Shown piece after piece: positions 56,601 through 64,000 of a stretch of 64,000 nucleotides of DNA (the first letter of the stretch is position 1; each line of letters opens with the position of its first letter). The DNA lies in the NCBI RefSeq assembly GCF_003265705.1, contig NW_020312968.1, forward strand, positions 9,609,434 to 9,673,433, read 5' to 3'. The translations under genes and the position numbers were made by a program. This DNA comes from Callorhinus ursinus. Its lineage: Eukaryota > Chordata > Mammalia > Carnivora > Otariidae. Below the pieces are notes generated by a model that was not told the DNA's origin, did no database searches, and was given only the letters and a program-made list of their open reading frames with translations.

Positions 56601-59402
56601 TAAATGAGACAAACAGAAGAAAAACTACATCTTCCCTACCAGGAACAATGTCTGACCTGGGAGCTTCCTCCGGCTGGCGAAAATTGGCCAGGGGGATGTG
56701 CAGGATGGTATGCGTGGCTACATTGTTTTTATCGGCCAAAACCCAAACCACCACAGACAACAAGGCAATAGAGAACTAGCTGTTCTAAACAAAGAAGAGT
56801 GTTAAATCTGTAAGTGAGAAACACAGTATGTAGGGGAGTGGATACAATATGTGCCATTTTTGGAAAATATATCACGATGAGGTCCACCCCCTACGTATTT
56901 ATGTGAGGTAATCTGAACACATGGAGGGAGACCCCCCAGCTTGTTAGCAGGAATTTGGGGTGACTAGCATGGTGGAGAGGGAATGAGGAAGAGTGTCCCC
57001 TCCCCCAAAAAGATTTCATTGGTCAAATAGCCTCCCTAATGAAAAACAACAATTATGATACGGTCCCACTGATGGAAATCGTGTGTTTTTATGTCTATAA
57101 AGAGGTGCCCCCAAAATCCGCCAAATGGTGAACTGTGCTTACCCAGAAGAGTGAGTTTTTTTTTAAGTTCTATACTTTTATGACTTGCCCAAATTTTTAC
57201 AGTTTTATAATCAAATACAATCACAGAATTGGTTTTGTGGTGGGGAGAAAAGGTTTAAATAAAAATACACTTAAAATATAAAAAGATACAGATGCCTAGA
57301 CCCACCCCCTCCCCCCGGCCAGGCCAACTGAGAATCTTTGGGAATGTGGCCCCAGTTAGGGGATTCTTTACAAAGTTCCCCCAGGTGAGTCTAATGGGCA
57401 CCCAGGGTAAAGAACCACAGAATTTCTCAGGAAAGCCCATTAACTATACCCTTGACCCCTTGCAATCTGGCTTCTGCTTTTCCAAGAGCTACCAAGGCTC
57501 ATTTCCCACCACCACTGCCCTCTGAGTACTCGCCTCTCTGGGGCTCTACCCACTCTCCTTATCTATTCATCATTCAAGGTCCATCTCAAATACCTATATT
57601 CCTTATCTTCCCCCGATACAAGCCCTTCTTTCTCTGCATGTCCCGGGCGCCGTGTCTCACTCTGAGGCCAAACCCAGTGGATCTACCTGTATCTGGGCAT
57701 GTATTCATTCCCTCCACAAACACCACTCAAGCATCTGCTGCGTTTAACCTGTTCCTCTTGCACATGATAAACTTCTAGGTCAGGAACGAGGTCTGACTTT
57801 CCTTTCTACTCTCTGCAGCCTCTAATCAGTGTCTTGACATAAGAGATGCTACAATTTCTCCAAACTGTCTTTCCAGATACTGGGACTTACCACTTTCAGC
57901 CTGTGTCTGGTCTCTTTGCCCCTTCTAATTTGCTGTGTGATTAGTAATTGGAAAACCAAGCTTGGTTCAACTTATTTTTCCCCCCTGGGAACTCTGTATG
58001 TGAAGGAGTGGGAGGCAGTGCAGGGGGACCATTGGGAACTCCCAAATTAATAGAGATGGTGACATTGCCCTTGGGGAGATCCCAACTCAGAAGAACAGAG
58101 AAGACAGGTGTATGAATGTCTCTAGTCCAAAAAACGAAAAGGATAAATGCCTGAGAGAGGTACATATAAGACATTCTGGAAGATTATCTTTCCTGGGAGT
58201 TTAGGAACTGTTTCCTGAAGGAGGTAATCTTTGAATGGGTCTGTAAAGGACTGATATCATTTGGAGGAACAAGGACTGATGGACAGGGAATTTGGGGGGA
58301 GAGGTGCTGTTTAAAGTATGAAAGTAGGGCAATGCCAGGCAAGCTTTGGAGCAATGACAGGGTGAGCTGCCTCCGGGAGTGGGCAGGACAAGGGTGAACT
58401 GCAGAGGGCCTTAAAAGCCAAAAAAGGCTGTGAGCCTGGGATCCTGTAACGTACGGTTAATAACCAATGGGGTGACAAAATCAGAAAACTTGTAAAGCAG
58501 TGTTAGAAAGAGCAATGGGTTTGTGGTGAGTCCCTGAGGAGTCTTCCTAATGGGGGAGGCCCAGGCTTTATCACAGCCAGGAAGGTGGGGGAGCTATTTA
58601 ATATGGACAGAGTTTCAGTTTTGCAACAAGAAAAATGTTCTGGAGATTGGTTGCCCAACAACGTGAATGTACATCAACTACTAAACTTAACTCTTAAAAA
58701 TGAAGATGGCACATTTTATGCTACTACATGCATTTTACCACAGTCAAAAAATTAAAAGAAAATATTCGGAGATTGTGCAGGTCCATAACCTCTTAACCAC
58801 AATTCTGAAATTCAAAAAGCCCCGAAAACCAGACGTTGTGATTACAACCTGCTGCCCCAGAGTCGAGCGGGGTGCTTGCTACAGCGTAAGTAACGTATGC
58901 ATCAGGTTTATCTTCTCAAAATCGGGGAAACTCTGAATGCTGAAACACAGCCAGCCTCCAGAGGTTTTGGAGAAAGGACGGCTGACCTGTATTCTGATCA
59001 TCTCCGTTTTCCCTCTTCGGATGAGAGCAGACCGATACTGCTTGTGGACACCTGACCGGTCCATTCCCTAACTAACGACGCGCTATCTCACTGTGGTTCT
59101 GGGGCTCTGCTAGCTGGTCCCTGCTTTGGAAAAGAAATACCTGAAGTTGGTCAGGGGACATGGGGAAACGAAACAAAGAGCAGGCTTCACTCGAGGGAGC
59201 TTGCCGGGCACACAGTGCGCGCACCCCTCCCCCGCCCCCCGGGAAAGCCAGGGTCCGCGCAGGCGCACAGCGACGGTTTCGGACAACTTACCAGATCACA
59301 TCTGGGCACGCTGGACACAAACTGGGCCCCCTGGCAGCCGAGGATAAATCCAGCTAGATTTAAGAGGACACACACCACAGACAGCAGCACAAAGAGGTTC
59401 AC
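37292..59402 (-). CDS. ENTREP1: ENTREP1 (FAM189A2), nine coding exons, 5' end missing
   Basis: Endosomal transmembrane adaptor reported to bind epsin and the HECT ligase ITCH and to influence receptor endocytosis (family knowledge). Nine exons join in one frame giving 446 residues up to TGA; all use GT/AG. Order: hydrophobic helix in 59292-59402 (VNLFVLLSVVCVLLNLAGFI); a cysteine-rich, probably luminal segment in 52963-53091 (ICFCCEEFQPAKC); second visible helix in 51098-51205 (FALCALNALTTTVCLAAAAL); then a cytoplasmic tail with PPSY (50916-50927) and PPPY (45169-45180), WW-binding motifs expected to recruit ITCH/NEDD4-type ligases. A conserved C-terminal helical block follows in 40557-40849, and the end is IGVIRETVL. 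The gene is tail-to-tail with APBA1, as in human 9q21. The start codon and any further N-terminal helices lie upstream, probably outside the window. Confidence 0.95.
39310..39372. repeat. 28-bp direct repeat, two copies
   Basis: GCAGCCCCATGTACGTGTTT plus 8 more bases at 39310-39337, repeated exactly at 39345-39372, offset 35 bp. Confidence 0.95.
39474..39670 (-). mobile_element. Older carnivore tRNA-Lys SINE, minus strand
   Basis: Diverged SINEC: TTTATTTATTTATTTGAGAGAG tail side at left, GAGCTCCCCAGGTGACCCT at right. No clear target duplication; edges approximate. Confidence 0.8.
39806..39998 (+). mobile_element. Carnivore tRNA-Lys SINE
   Basis: GGGGCCCCTGGGTGGCTCAGT start and AAATAAAGAAATAAAATC tail. 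Perfect 15-bp duplication AAAAATGAGAAAACT at 39791-39805 and 39999-40013. Confidence 0.95.
40557..40849 (-). CDS. ENTREP1: ENTREP1 exon: conserved C-terminal helical block
   Basis: 293 bp. Begins VPVLSCEAATQTEGR, contains RPRSLIDYKSYMDTKLLVAR and MTPDIHELVENIKSVLKSDE, ends FLEQ. Acceptor GCCCACAG, donor GTAGTT. The block reads like the most constrained part of the tail. Confidence 0.96.
40850..43084 (-). other. ENTREP1 intron
   Basis: 2.2 kb without a recognisable SINE or L1. An A18 run lies near 42680. No gene or RNA seen. Confidence 0.6.
43085..43237 (-). CDS. ENTREP1: ENTREP1 exon: serine/arginine-rich tail
   Basis: 153 bp, GEDIPNTPREES to RSRSDPVLHHSAER plus one base. Donor GTGATG. The acceptor is odd: A15 lies between the pyrimidine tract and TCAG, and the junction CAG|GTGAGG itself looks like a donor. 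Confidence 0.9.
44513..44758 (-). mobile_element. Carnivore tRNA-Lys SINE carrying a CG/CA microsatellite
   Basis: SINEC on the minus strand with a perfect 17-bp duplication AAGAAGGATGTAATTTG at 44496-44512 and 44759-44775. A (GC)n/(AC)16 repeat at 44555-44614 has grown in its tail region. Confidence 0.95.
44555..44614. repeat. Alternating purine-pyrimidine microsatellite
   Basis: About 60 bp of unbroken GC/GT/AC alternation: GCGCGTGCGCGTGCGCGCGC and onward to 44580, then AC x16 to 44612. Confidence 0.95.
44888..44966 (-). CDS. ENTREP1: ENTREP1 exon: short tail segment
   Basis: 79 bp, GPSFHMPEGLEGATSPLEP to PLTQ plus one base. Acceptor GATGTAG, donor GTAATA; the intron before it is 169 bp. 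Less conserved than neighbouring exons, judged from the remembered human protein. Confidence 0.88.
45136..45265 (-). CDS. ENTREP1: ENTREP1 exon: PPPY motif
   Basis: 130 bp: one base completes an arginine codon, then MVGPDVIPLPHIHGARIKG to QTDQEQ. The PPPYE motif at 45169-45180 is a canonical WW ligand. Acceptor TTCCTAG, donor GTATGG. Confidence 0.95.
45540..45760 (+). mobile_element. 3' end of an ancient L1 (L1M)
   Basis: AGATTAGTGGTTGCTGGGGG, GGAGGTTGCACAATACCTCG, CTTTCAAATGGTTCAACTCATG, ACCTCACCTCAATGAAAG: the usual old-L1 3' terminal signature. Confidence 0.7.
46100..46690 (+). mobile_element. 3' end of an ancient L1, split by a SINE
   Basis: CCTGGGGGATGTAATATACAGC, GACTACAGTTAATAATACTG, GAAAGCTGCTAAGAGAG, CACAAATATGGAATCATTATG, ACCTGAAGCTAATAGAATG. 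Left edge approximate. Confidence 0.7.
46266..46466 (+). mobile_element. Carnivore tRNA-Lys SINE with CATA tail
   Basis: GGGGCGCCTGGGTGGCTCAGT start. The usual AAATAAATAAA tail is replaced by (CATA)n at about 46433-46466. Perfect 15-bp duplication TAATACTGTATTCCC at 46251-46265 and 46467-46481. Confidence 0.95.
48405..48605 (+). mobile_element. Carnivore tRNA-Lys SINE
   Basis: GGGGCGCCTGGGTGGCTCAGT start, AAATAAATAAATAAAATCTT and A-run tail. 12-bp duplication AAGAATCTAGCA at 48393-48404 and 48606-48617. Confidence 0.95.
50606..50745 (+). mobile_element. Short tRNA-derived SINE with A/G tail
   Basis: GGGCGCCTAGCTGGCTCAGTG then TTGAGTTCAAGCCCCAC (B box) and a GAAAGAAAG tail; lacks the CT-rich middle of the longer SINEs. 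Perfect 15-bp duplication AGAAAATCCTGAAAA at 50591-50605 and 50746-50760. Confidence 0.93.
50875..51008 (-). CDS. ENTREP1: ENTREP1 exon: acidic linker and PPSY motif
   Basis: 134 bp, DESQISAEEVEEHGRIPDPD then a proline run with PPSY (50916-50927), ending RMDR plus two bases. Acceptor TCATTAG, donor GTAGCC. Confidence 0.95.
51098..51205 (-). CDS. ENTREP1: ENTREP1 exon: transmembrane helix
   Basis: Thirty-six codons, phase 0, KVLFALCALNAL... to AARRPCI; acceptor TCCTAG, donor GTAAGT. The following intron is only 89 bp, and a SINE lies 50 bp before the acceptor. The exon length is a multiple of 3, so skipping would delete one membrane helix in frame. Confidence 0.95.
51256..51461 (+). mobile_element. 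Carnivore tRNA-Lys SINE next to an ENTREP1 splice acceptor
   Basis: Complete SINEC, perfect 14-bp duplication AAAGCTGATGACCA at 51242-51255 and 51462-51475. Antisense to ENTREP1, with its nearest base 50 bp upstream of the acceptor of exon 51098-51205. Confidence 0.96.
51476..52962 (-). other. Rest of ENTREP1 intron
   Basis: Single-copy apart from the short SINE at 52535-52638. No gene seen. Confidence 0.6.
52535..52638 (+). mobile_element. Short tRNA-derived SINE
   Basis: GGGTGCCTGGCTGGCTCAGCTGG and GTGAGTTCAAGCCCCACG, then a short A-rich tail. Flanked by AAGGTTTTGC at 52517-52526 and 52639-52648. Confidence 0.85.
52963..53091 (-). CDS. ENTREP1: ENTREP1 exon: cysteine-rich loop
   Basis: Forty-three codons, VDLGEGKICFCCEEFQ... 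to AVHLLLK, phase 0; acceptor CTTTAAG, donor GTACCT. Six cysteines (CFCC, AKC, QSC, with neighbours) suggest a disulphide-rich loop between helices. Confidence 0.95.
55920..56560 (+). mobile_element. 3' end of an ancient L1
   Basis: CAAGAGCTCTGTTCATAATACC, GGAAATGTCCATCAACAGGAG, GATGTGCAAAAAAAAAGCAAC, CTATGACTCCATTTGGGTG, ACTGCACACTTCAAGTCTG, ACCTCCATTAAAAAAAAC. Confidence 0.75.
57295..57430 (-). mobile_element. MER5A-like DNA transposon fragment
   Basis: On the minus strand it reads like hAT-derived MER5A: TTAGACTCACCTGGGGGAAC, then AAAGAATCCCCTAACTGGGG. Diverged. Confidence 0.5.
59292..59402 (-). CDS. ENTREP1: ENTREP1 exon: transmembrane helix
   Basis: Thirty-seven codons, phase 0 both ends; acceptor CCACTTCAG, donor GTAAGT. 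Encodes a strongly hydrophobic segment followed by GCQGAQFVSSVPRCDL. It is the 5'-most ENTREP1 exon I can find. Confidence 0.93.
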
Positions 59403-60539
59403 CTGAAGTGGCAGGAAAAGAGGCCGTTAGAAAAGACAATAGCTAAAATCAGAGTTTTGTCTGAGTAAAAAGAAAAAAAAATCATATTCTCTTCCTAGAG
59501 GGCACACATTTAAAGAAAAAAAAAAGACGTCCGAACCATGTTTTCAATGTACCAACCTTTTGTTCACATTGTAGAATTTTTAAACTGTTGAAGAAGACCA
59601 CCGACTCTCAAGTCTTCTCAATAATTTCAAGTCCCTAATTTTTTTTCTCTCTTTGCATCTAAGGAAGTTCTGGCTCTCTCAGCGCTGATCTGTCCCTTGC
59701 ATGGAGCCGTGGCCAGTTCCTCCTTGAGCTGTTGCTATTTTTTTTTTTTCTGAGTTTTGCAGGATCAGTGATAAGTAGACAAATGGAGAATTCTAGCATG
59801 TAAGTGGAACCCAGGAAAATCAGAGCACTCAGAGCCCGACAGAAGTGACAGTGTACAAGTAAAAACAAAGCTAAGTCTTTTCTCAGTTCCAAACAGTGTA
59901 GGTATTAAAGAACAAGTCCACAGTGATCTTCTATATATTTTTCTCCAAAGCTAAATGTTCCAAATGTTACACTAAATAATTCAGAATTAATGGAAATCAA
60001 CCAAAAAGCCAGATTTTACTTAGTGCCAATAAAGGACTACTACAGCTTTTCAACTTGAGAACTATATTTATTATCAAAATCAAATCTTATCGCAAATATA
60101 AAAGATTGGAGCTAATGATGATCAGCATTAGAACCAAGCATCAGTTCGGTAGCAAATGCCAGAGTTGGGTTGGTATGTGAGTTCGCATATGAACTCTAGT
60201 TTGGAAAGCTTGTTTTTTGTTGCTGGTATTCCAGGAAGCTTGAAAACGTCTCCCCTAAACCCATGTAATGAGTCAGTATTTAATATCACATGATGCCCCT
60301 CTCCCTAAGAGGAATTCTTTCTGCCTCTCCAGGAGTAGTAGGGCCTCGCTTCTCTCCTTGTTTTGTTAATCTGTAAAAGGACTATGCACTCTGTCATCAA
60401 ATCTTGGGGGAAGTGCTGGCCGAAGCTGCTGTGTTACTGTTTCTCCTGATTCGTCAGTGTCTGTAGGGCTTAACTGGATCAGCAGACAGCACAGCCCCCT
60501 TGAGCGCTATGTCAGTCATTATCATGTCAAAGCTTTGGT

Positions 60540-60583
60540 AAATGAGGACGCAAAGTTGGCCAAATGAGGACGCAAAGTTGGCC
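60540..60583. repeat. Perfect 22-bp tandem duplication
   Basis: AAATGAGGACGCAAAGTTGG plus CC, present at 60540-60561 and again directly at 60562-60583. Confidence 0.97.
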
Positions 60584-60811
60584 AAGGACAGAACATGATC
60601 TTCTTACCTGCGCTGCTCCTATGCACTGGCAGCAGCTTACTCAAAGAGACCTAACACATCTGGAGTCTTCACAACCAGCAACACAATTGTTGTTACTATG
60701 GGGAAGTCTAACTTTCCTTTGAAAAGTATCTTTTCATGCAATACCAGATGCCTTGAAAAGAAAGTGTGGTTATAATCCTCATGCCCACCAGCACATCATA
60801 AACCTTCGTAA

Positions 60812-61016
60812 CTATGGGGCCCCCTCGGTGGCTCAGTCGGTTGAGCGCAACTCTCAGTTTCAGCTCAGGTCAGGATCTCAGGGTCTTGAGATCAAGCCCC
60901 ATGCGGGGCTCTGTGCTCAGCACAGAGTCTGCTTCTCCCCACTCCCTCTGCTCCTCCCCTGCACTCTCTCTCTCTCTCTCTCAAATAAATAAATAAAATC
61001 TTTTAAAAATAAATAA
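60812..61016 (+). mobile_element. Carnivore tRNA-Lys SINE
   Basis: GGGGCCCCCTCGGTGGCTCAG start, (CT)n before AAATAAATAAATAAAATC, then an AT-rich extension. 13-bp duplication TAAACCTTCGTAA (60799-60811) versus TAAATCTTCGTAA (61017-61029), one mismatch. Confidence 0.92.
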
Positions 61017-61129
61017 TAAATCTTCGTAAATAAAAATTAGCAGCATCAGATATAGAATGAGTGAGGGTTCATTACTTCCAGCACTGGTCCCCAAATCTCT
61101 TTATTAAAATCTTCGATCCAACTCATTAA

Positions 61130-63659
61130 ATGACACTGTTAAGAAAACCAACAGGCTTCACAGACATATTCAGAACATTCCATCCCAAAGCAACAGAATA
61201 CACATTCTTCTCTAGTGCCCATGGAACATTCTCCAGAATTGATCACATCCTAGGTCACAAATCAGGTCTCAACCGGAACCAAAAGATTGGGATCATCCCC
61301 TGCATATTTTCGGACCACAATGCTTTGAAACTAGAACTCAATCACAAGAGGAAAGTCGGAAAGAACTCAAATACATGGAGGCTAAAGAGCATCCTACTAA
61401 AGAATGAATGCGTCAACCAGGAAATTAAAGAAAAATTAAAAAAATTCATGGAAACCAATGAAAATGAAAACACAACTGTCCAAAATCTTTGGGATACAGC
61501 AAAGGCAGTCCTGAGAGGAAAGTATATAGCAATACAAGCCTTTCTCAAGAAACAAGAAAGGTCTCAAATACACAACCTAACCCTACACCTAAAGGAGCTG
61601 GAGAAAGAACAGCAAAGAAAGCCTAAACCCAGCAGGAGAAGAGAAATAATCAAGATCAGAGCAGAAATCAATGAACTAGAAACCAAAAGAACAGAAGAAC
61701 AGATCAACGAAACTAGGAGCTGGTTCTTTGAAAGAATTAACAAGATTGATAAACCCCTGGCCAGACTGATCAAAAAGAAAGGAGAAATGCCCAAATCAAC
61801 AAAATCATGAATGAAAGAGGAGAGATCACAACCAACACCAAAGAAATACAAACAATTATAAGAACATATGATGAGCAACTCTATGCCAGCAAATTAGATA
61901 ACTTGGAAGAAATGGGTGCATTCCTAGAGATGTATCAACTACCAAAACTGAACCAGGAAGAAATAGAAAACCTGAACAGACCTATAACCACTAAGGAAAT
62001 TGAAGCAGTCATCAAAAATCTCCCAACAAACAAAAGCCCAGGGCCAGATGGCTTCCCAGGGGAATTCTATCAGACATTTAAAGAAGAATTAATACCTATT
62101 CTCCTGAAACTGTTCCAAAAAATACAAATGGAAGGGAAACTTCCAAATTCATTTTATGAGGCCACCATTACCTTGATCCCCAAACCAGACAAAGACCCCA
62201 TCAAAAAGGAGAATTACAGACCAATATCGTTGATGAACATGGATGCAAAAAGTCTCACCAAAATACTAGCCAATAGGATCCAACAGTACATTAAAAGGAT
62301 TATTCACCACGACCAAGTGGGATTTATCCCTGGGCTGCAAGGCTGGTTCAACATCCGCCAATCAATCAACGTGATACAATACATTAACAAAAGAAAGAAC
62401 AAGAATCCTATGATCCTCTCAATAGATGCAGAAAAAGCATTTGACAAAGTACAGCATCCTTTCTTGATCAAAACTCTTCAGAGTATAGGGATAGAGGGTA
62501 CATACCTCAATATCATAAAAGCCATCTACGAAAAACCTACAGCAAATATCATTCTCAATGGGGAAAGGCTGAGAGCTTTTCCCCTAAGGTCAGGAACGTG
62601 GCAGGGATGTCCACTCTCACCACTGCTATTCAACATAGTATTAGAAGTCCTAGCCACAGCAATCAGACAACAAGAAGAAATCAAAGGCATCCAAATTGGC
62701 AAAGAGGAAGTCAAACTCTCACTCTTTGCAGATGATATGATACTTTATGTGGAAAACCCAAAAGACTCCACCCCAAAACTGCTAGAACTCATACAGGAAT
62801 TCAGTCAAGTAGCAGGCTATAAAATCAATGCACAGAAATCAGTGGCATTCCTATACACCAACAACAAGACAGAAGAGAGACAAATCAAGGAGTCGATCCC
62901 ATTCACAATTGCACCCAAAACCATAAGATACCTAGGAATAAATTTAACCAAAGAGGCAAAGGATCTGTACTCAGAAAACTATAAAATACTCAGGAAAGAA
63001 ATTGAAGAAGACACAAAGAAATGGAAAAACGTTCCATGCTCATGGATTGGGAGAACCAACATTGTGAAGATGTCAATGCTACCTAGAGCAATCTACACAT
63101 TCAATGCAATCCCCGTCAAAATACCATCCACTTTTTTCAAAGAAATGGAACAAATAATCCTAAAATTTGTATGGAACCAGAAGAGACCCCGAATAGCCAG
63201 AGGAATATTGAAAAAGAAAAGCAAAGCTGGCAGCATCACAATTCCGGACTTCCAGCTCTATTACAAAGCTGTCATCATCAAGACAGTATGGTACTGGCAC
63301 AAAAACAGACCCATAGATCAATGGAACAGAATAGACAGCCCAGGAATGGACCCTCAAGTCTATGGTCAACTTATCTTTGACAAAGCAGGAAAGAATGTCC
63401 AATGGAAAAAAGACAGTCTCTTCAACAAATGGTGTTGGGAAAATTGGACAGCCACATGCAGAAGAATGAAACTGGACCATTTCCTTACACCACACACAAA
63501 AATAGACTCCAAATGGTTGAAAGACCTAAACGTGAGAAGGAGTCCATCCAAATCCTAAAGGAGAACACAGGTAGCAACCTCTTCGACCTCAGCCGCAGCA
63601 ACTTCTTCCTAGAAACATCGCCAAAGGCACGGGAAGCCAGGGCAAAAATGAACTATTAG
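61130..63659 (+). pseudogene. L1-C ORF2 (reverse transcriptase), nearly intact but broken
   Basis: Three frames. 61130-61810 holds the endonuclease end and the linker. 61807-63558 (583 codons) carries the whole reverse transcriptase: [20 protein letters not shown], the QGWFNIRQS block, [10 protein letters not shown], and FADD at 62725-62736. A third frame continues the C-terminal domain to a stop at 63657-63659, where TAG stands in place of an expected tryptophan codon. Single-base shifts join the frames near 61800 and 63530. Without the N-terminal endonuclease and with these breaks it cannot act as a full ORF2p. Confidence 0.9.
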
Positions 63660-64000
63660 GATTTCATCAAGATAAAAAGCTTTTGCACAGCAAAAGAAAC
63701 AGTCCACAAAACCAAAAGACAACCGACAGAATGGGAGAAAATATTTGCAAATGACATATCAGATAAAGGGCTAGTATCCAAAATCTATAAAGAACTTATC
63801 AAACTCAACACCCAAAGAACAAATAATCCAATCAAGAAATGGGCAGAAAACATGAACAGACATTTTTCCAAAGAAGACATCCAAATGGCCAACAGGCACA
63901 TGAAAAAGTGCTCCACATCGCTCGGCATCAGGGAAATCCAAATCAAAACCTCCATGAGATACCACCTCACACCCGTCAGAATGGCTAAAATTAACAAGTC
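61150..64000 (+). mobile_element. L1-C: LINE-1, 5'-truncated, runs off right edge
   Basis: Plus-strand L1 beginning inside the endonuclease domain of ORF2 (TTCACAGACATATTCAGAAC region; left edge uncertain within about 61085-61155). No ORF1 or 5' UTR is present, so it is a typical truncated insertion. It lies antisense to ENTREP1 in an intron. The 3' end and duplication are outside the window. It is closely similar to L1-B in the shared region but less decayed. Confidence 0.93.

Larger units (their letters stand above)
53092..59291 (-). other. ENTREP1 intron, 6.2 kb
   Basis: Largely single-copy and AT-rich, with an ancient L1 3' end at about 55920-56560, a MER5A-like fragment near 57295-57430 and a weak L2 trace around 58220-58440. 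No additional exon recognised. Confidence 0.6.
59403..61150 (-). other. ENTREP1 intron upstream of the first visible exon
   Basis: Mostly single-copy; holds a 22-bp tandem duplication at 60540-60583 and one SINE. No upstream coding exon found. Confidence 0.55.

Noticed and set aside
1..64000. CRISPR arrays, operons, prophage or bacterial defence systems
   Set aside because: No array, no compact gene layout; the whole window is intron-rich vertebrate DNA.

Overview
This is nuclear DNA from a placental carnivore. Two conserved vertebrate genes can be read exon by exon with GT/AG boundaries. At least sixteen tRNA-Lys-derived carnivore SINEs (SINEC/CAN type) are present, most with clear target-site duplications, along with large antisense L1 elements. 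The SINE 5' halves differ from the dog-type consensus and resemble those of bears, seals and their relatives (Arctoidea). That placement comes from remembered consensus sequences, not from a search.

Layout. 1-11448 is an intron of APBA1, mostly filled by two L1 copies on the minus strand. L1-A (1 to about 5773, running off the left edge) has inserted into L1-B (5774 to about 10760). L1-A itself carries a processed RPL36A retrocopy, and L1-B carries two SINEs. The last three coding exons of APBA1 follow on the plus strand (11449-11568, 13684-13824, 14592-14663). They encode the end of PDZ1, all of PDZ2 and the C-terminal tail. A 3' UTR of about 3.6 kb ends near 18290.

18.3-36.6 kb is the intergenic space between two tail-to-tail genes. 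It holds old repeats (L2, MIR, L1M, an MLT1-type LTR), a few SINEs and single-copy DNA in which I see no gene.

From about 36.6 kb to the right edge lies ENTREP1 (FAM189A2) on the minus strand. Nine coding exons join in one open frame of 446 residues: 59292-59402, 52963-53091, 51098-51205, 50875-51008, 45136-45265, 44888-44966, 43085-43237, 40557-40849 and 37292-37495. The first exon(s) with the start codon were not found in the window. A third L1 (L1-C, from about 61150) lies on the plus strand in the 5'-most intron and runs off the right edge.

Function. APBA1 (Mint1/X11-alpha) is a neuronal PTB-PDZ adaptor. ENTREP1 is an endosomal membrane adaptor with PPxY motifs for WW-domain ubiquitin ligases. 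They are neighbours in the human 9q21 region, and nothing here suggests shared regulation. All three young L1s and the retrocopy are antisense to their host genes.

I found no operon, CRISPR array, prophage or novel enzymatic system. The points worth a second look are local: a cluster of overlapping perfect inverted repeats at 25.85 kb, an A15 run inside a splice acceptor of ENTREP1, an antisense SINE 50 bp from another acceptor, a G13/C7/C21 palindromic stretch before the last APBA1 exon, and a retrocopy that lost two lysine codons yet stayed open.
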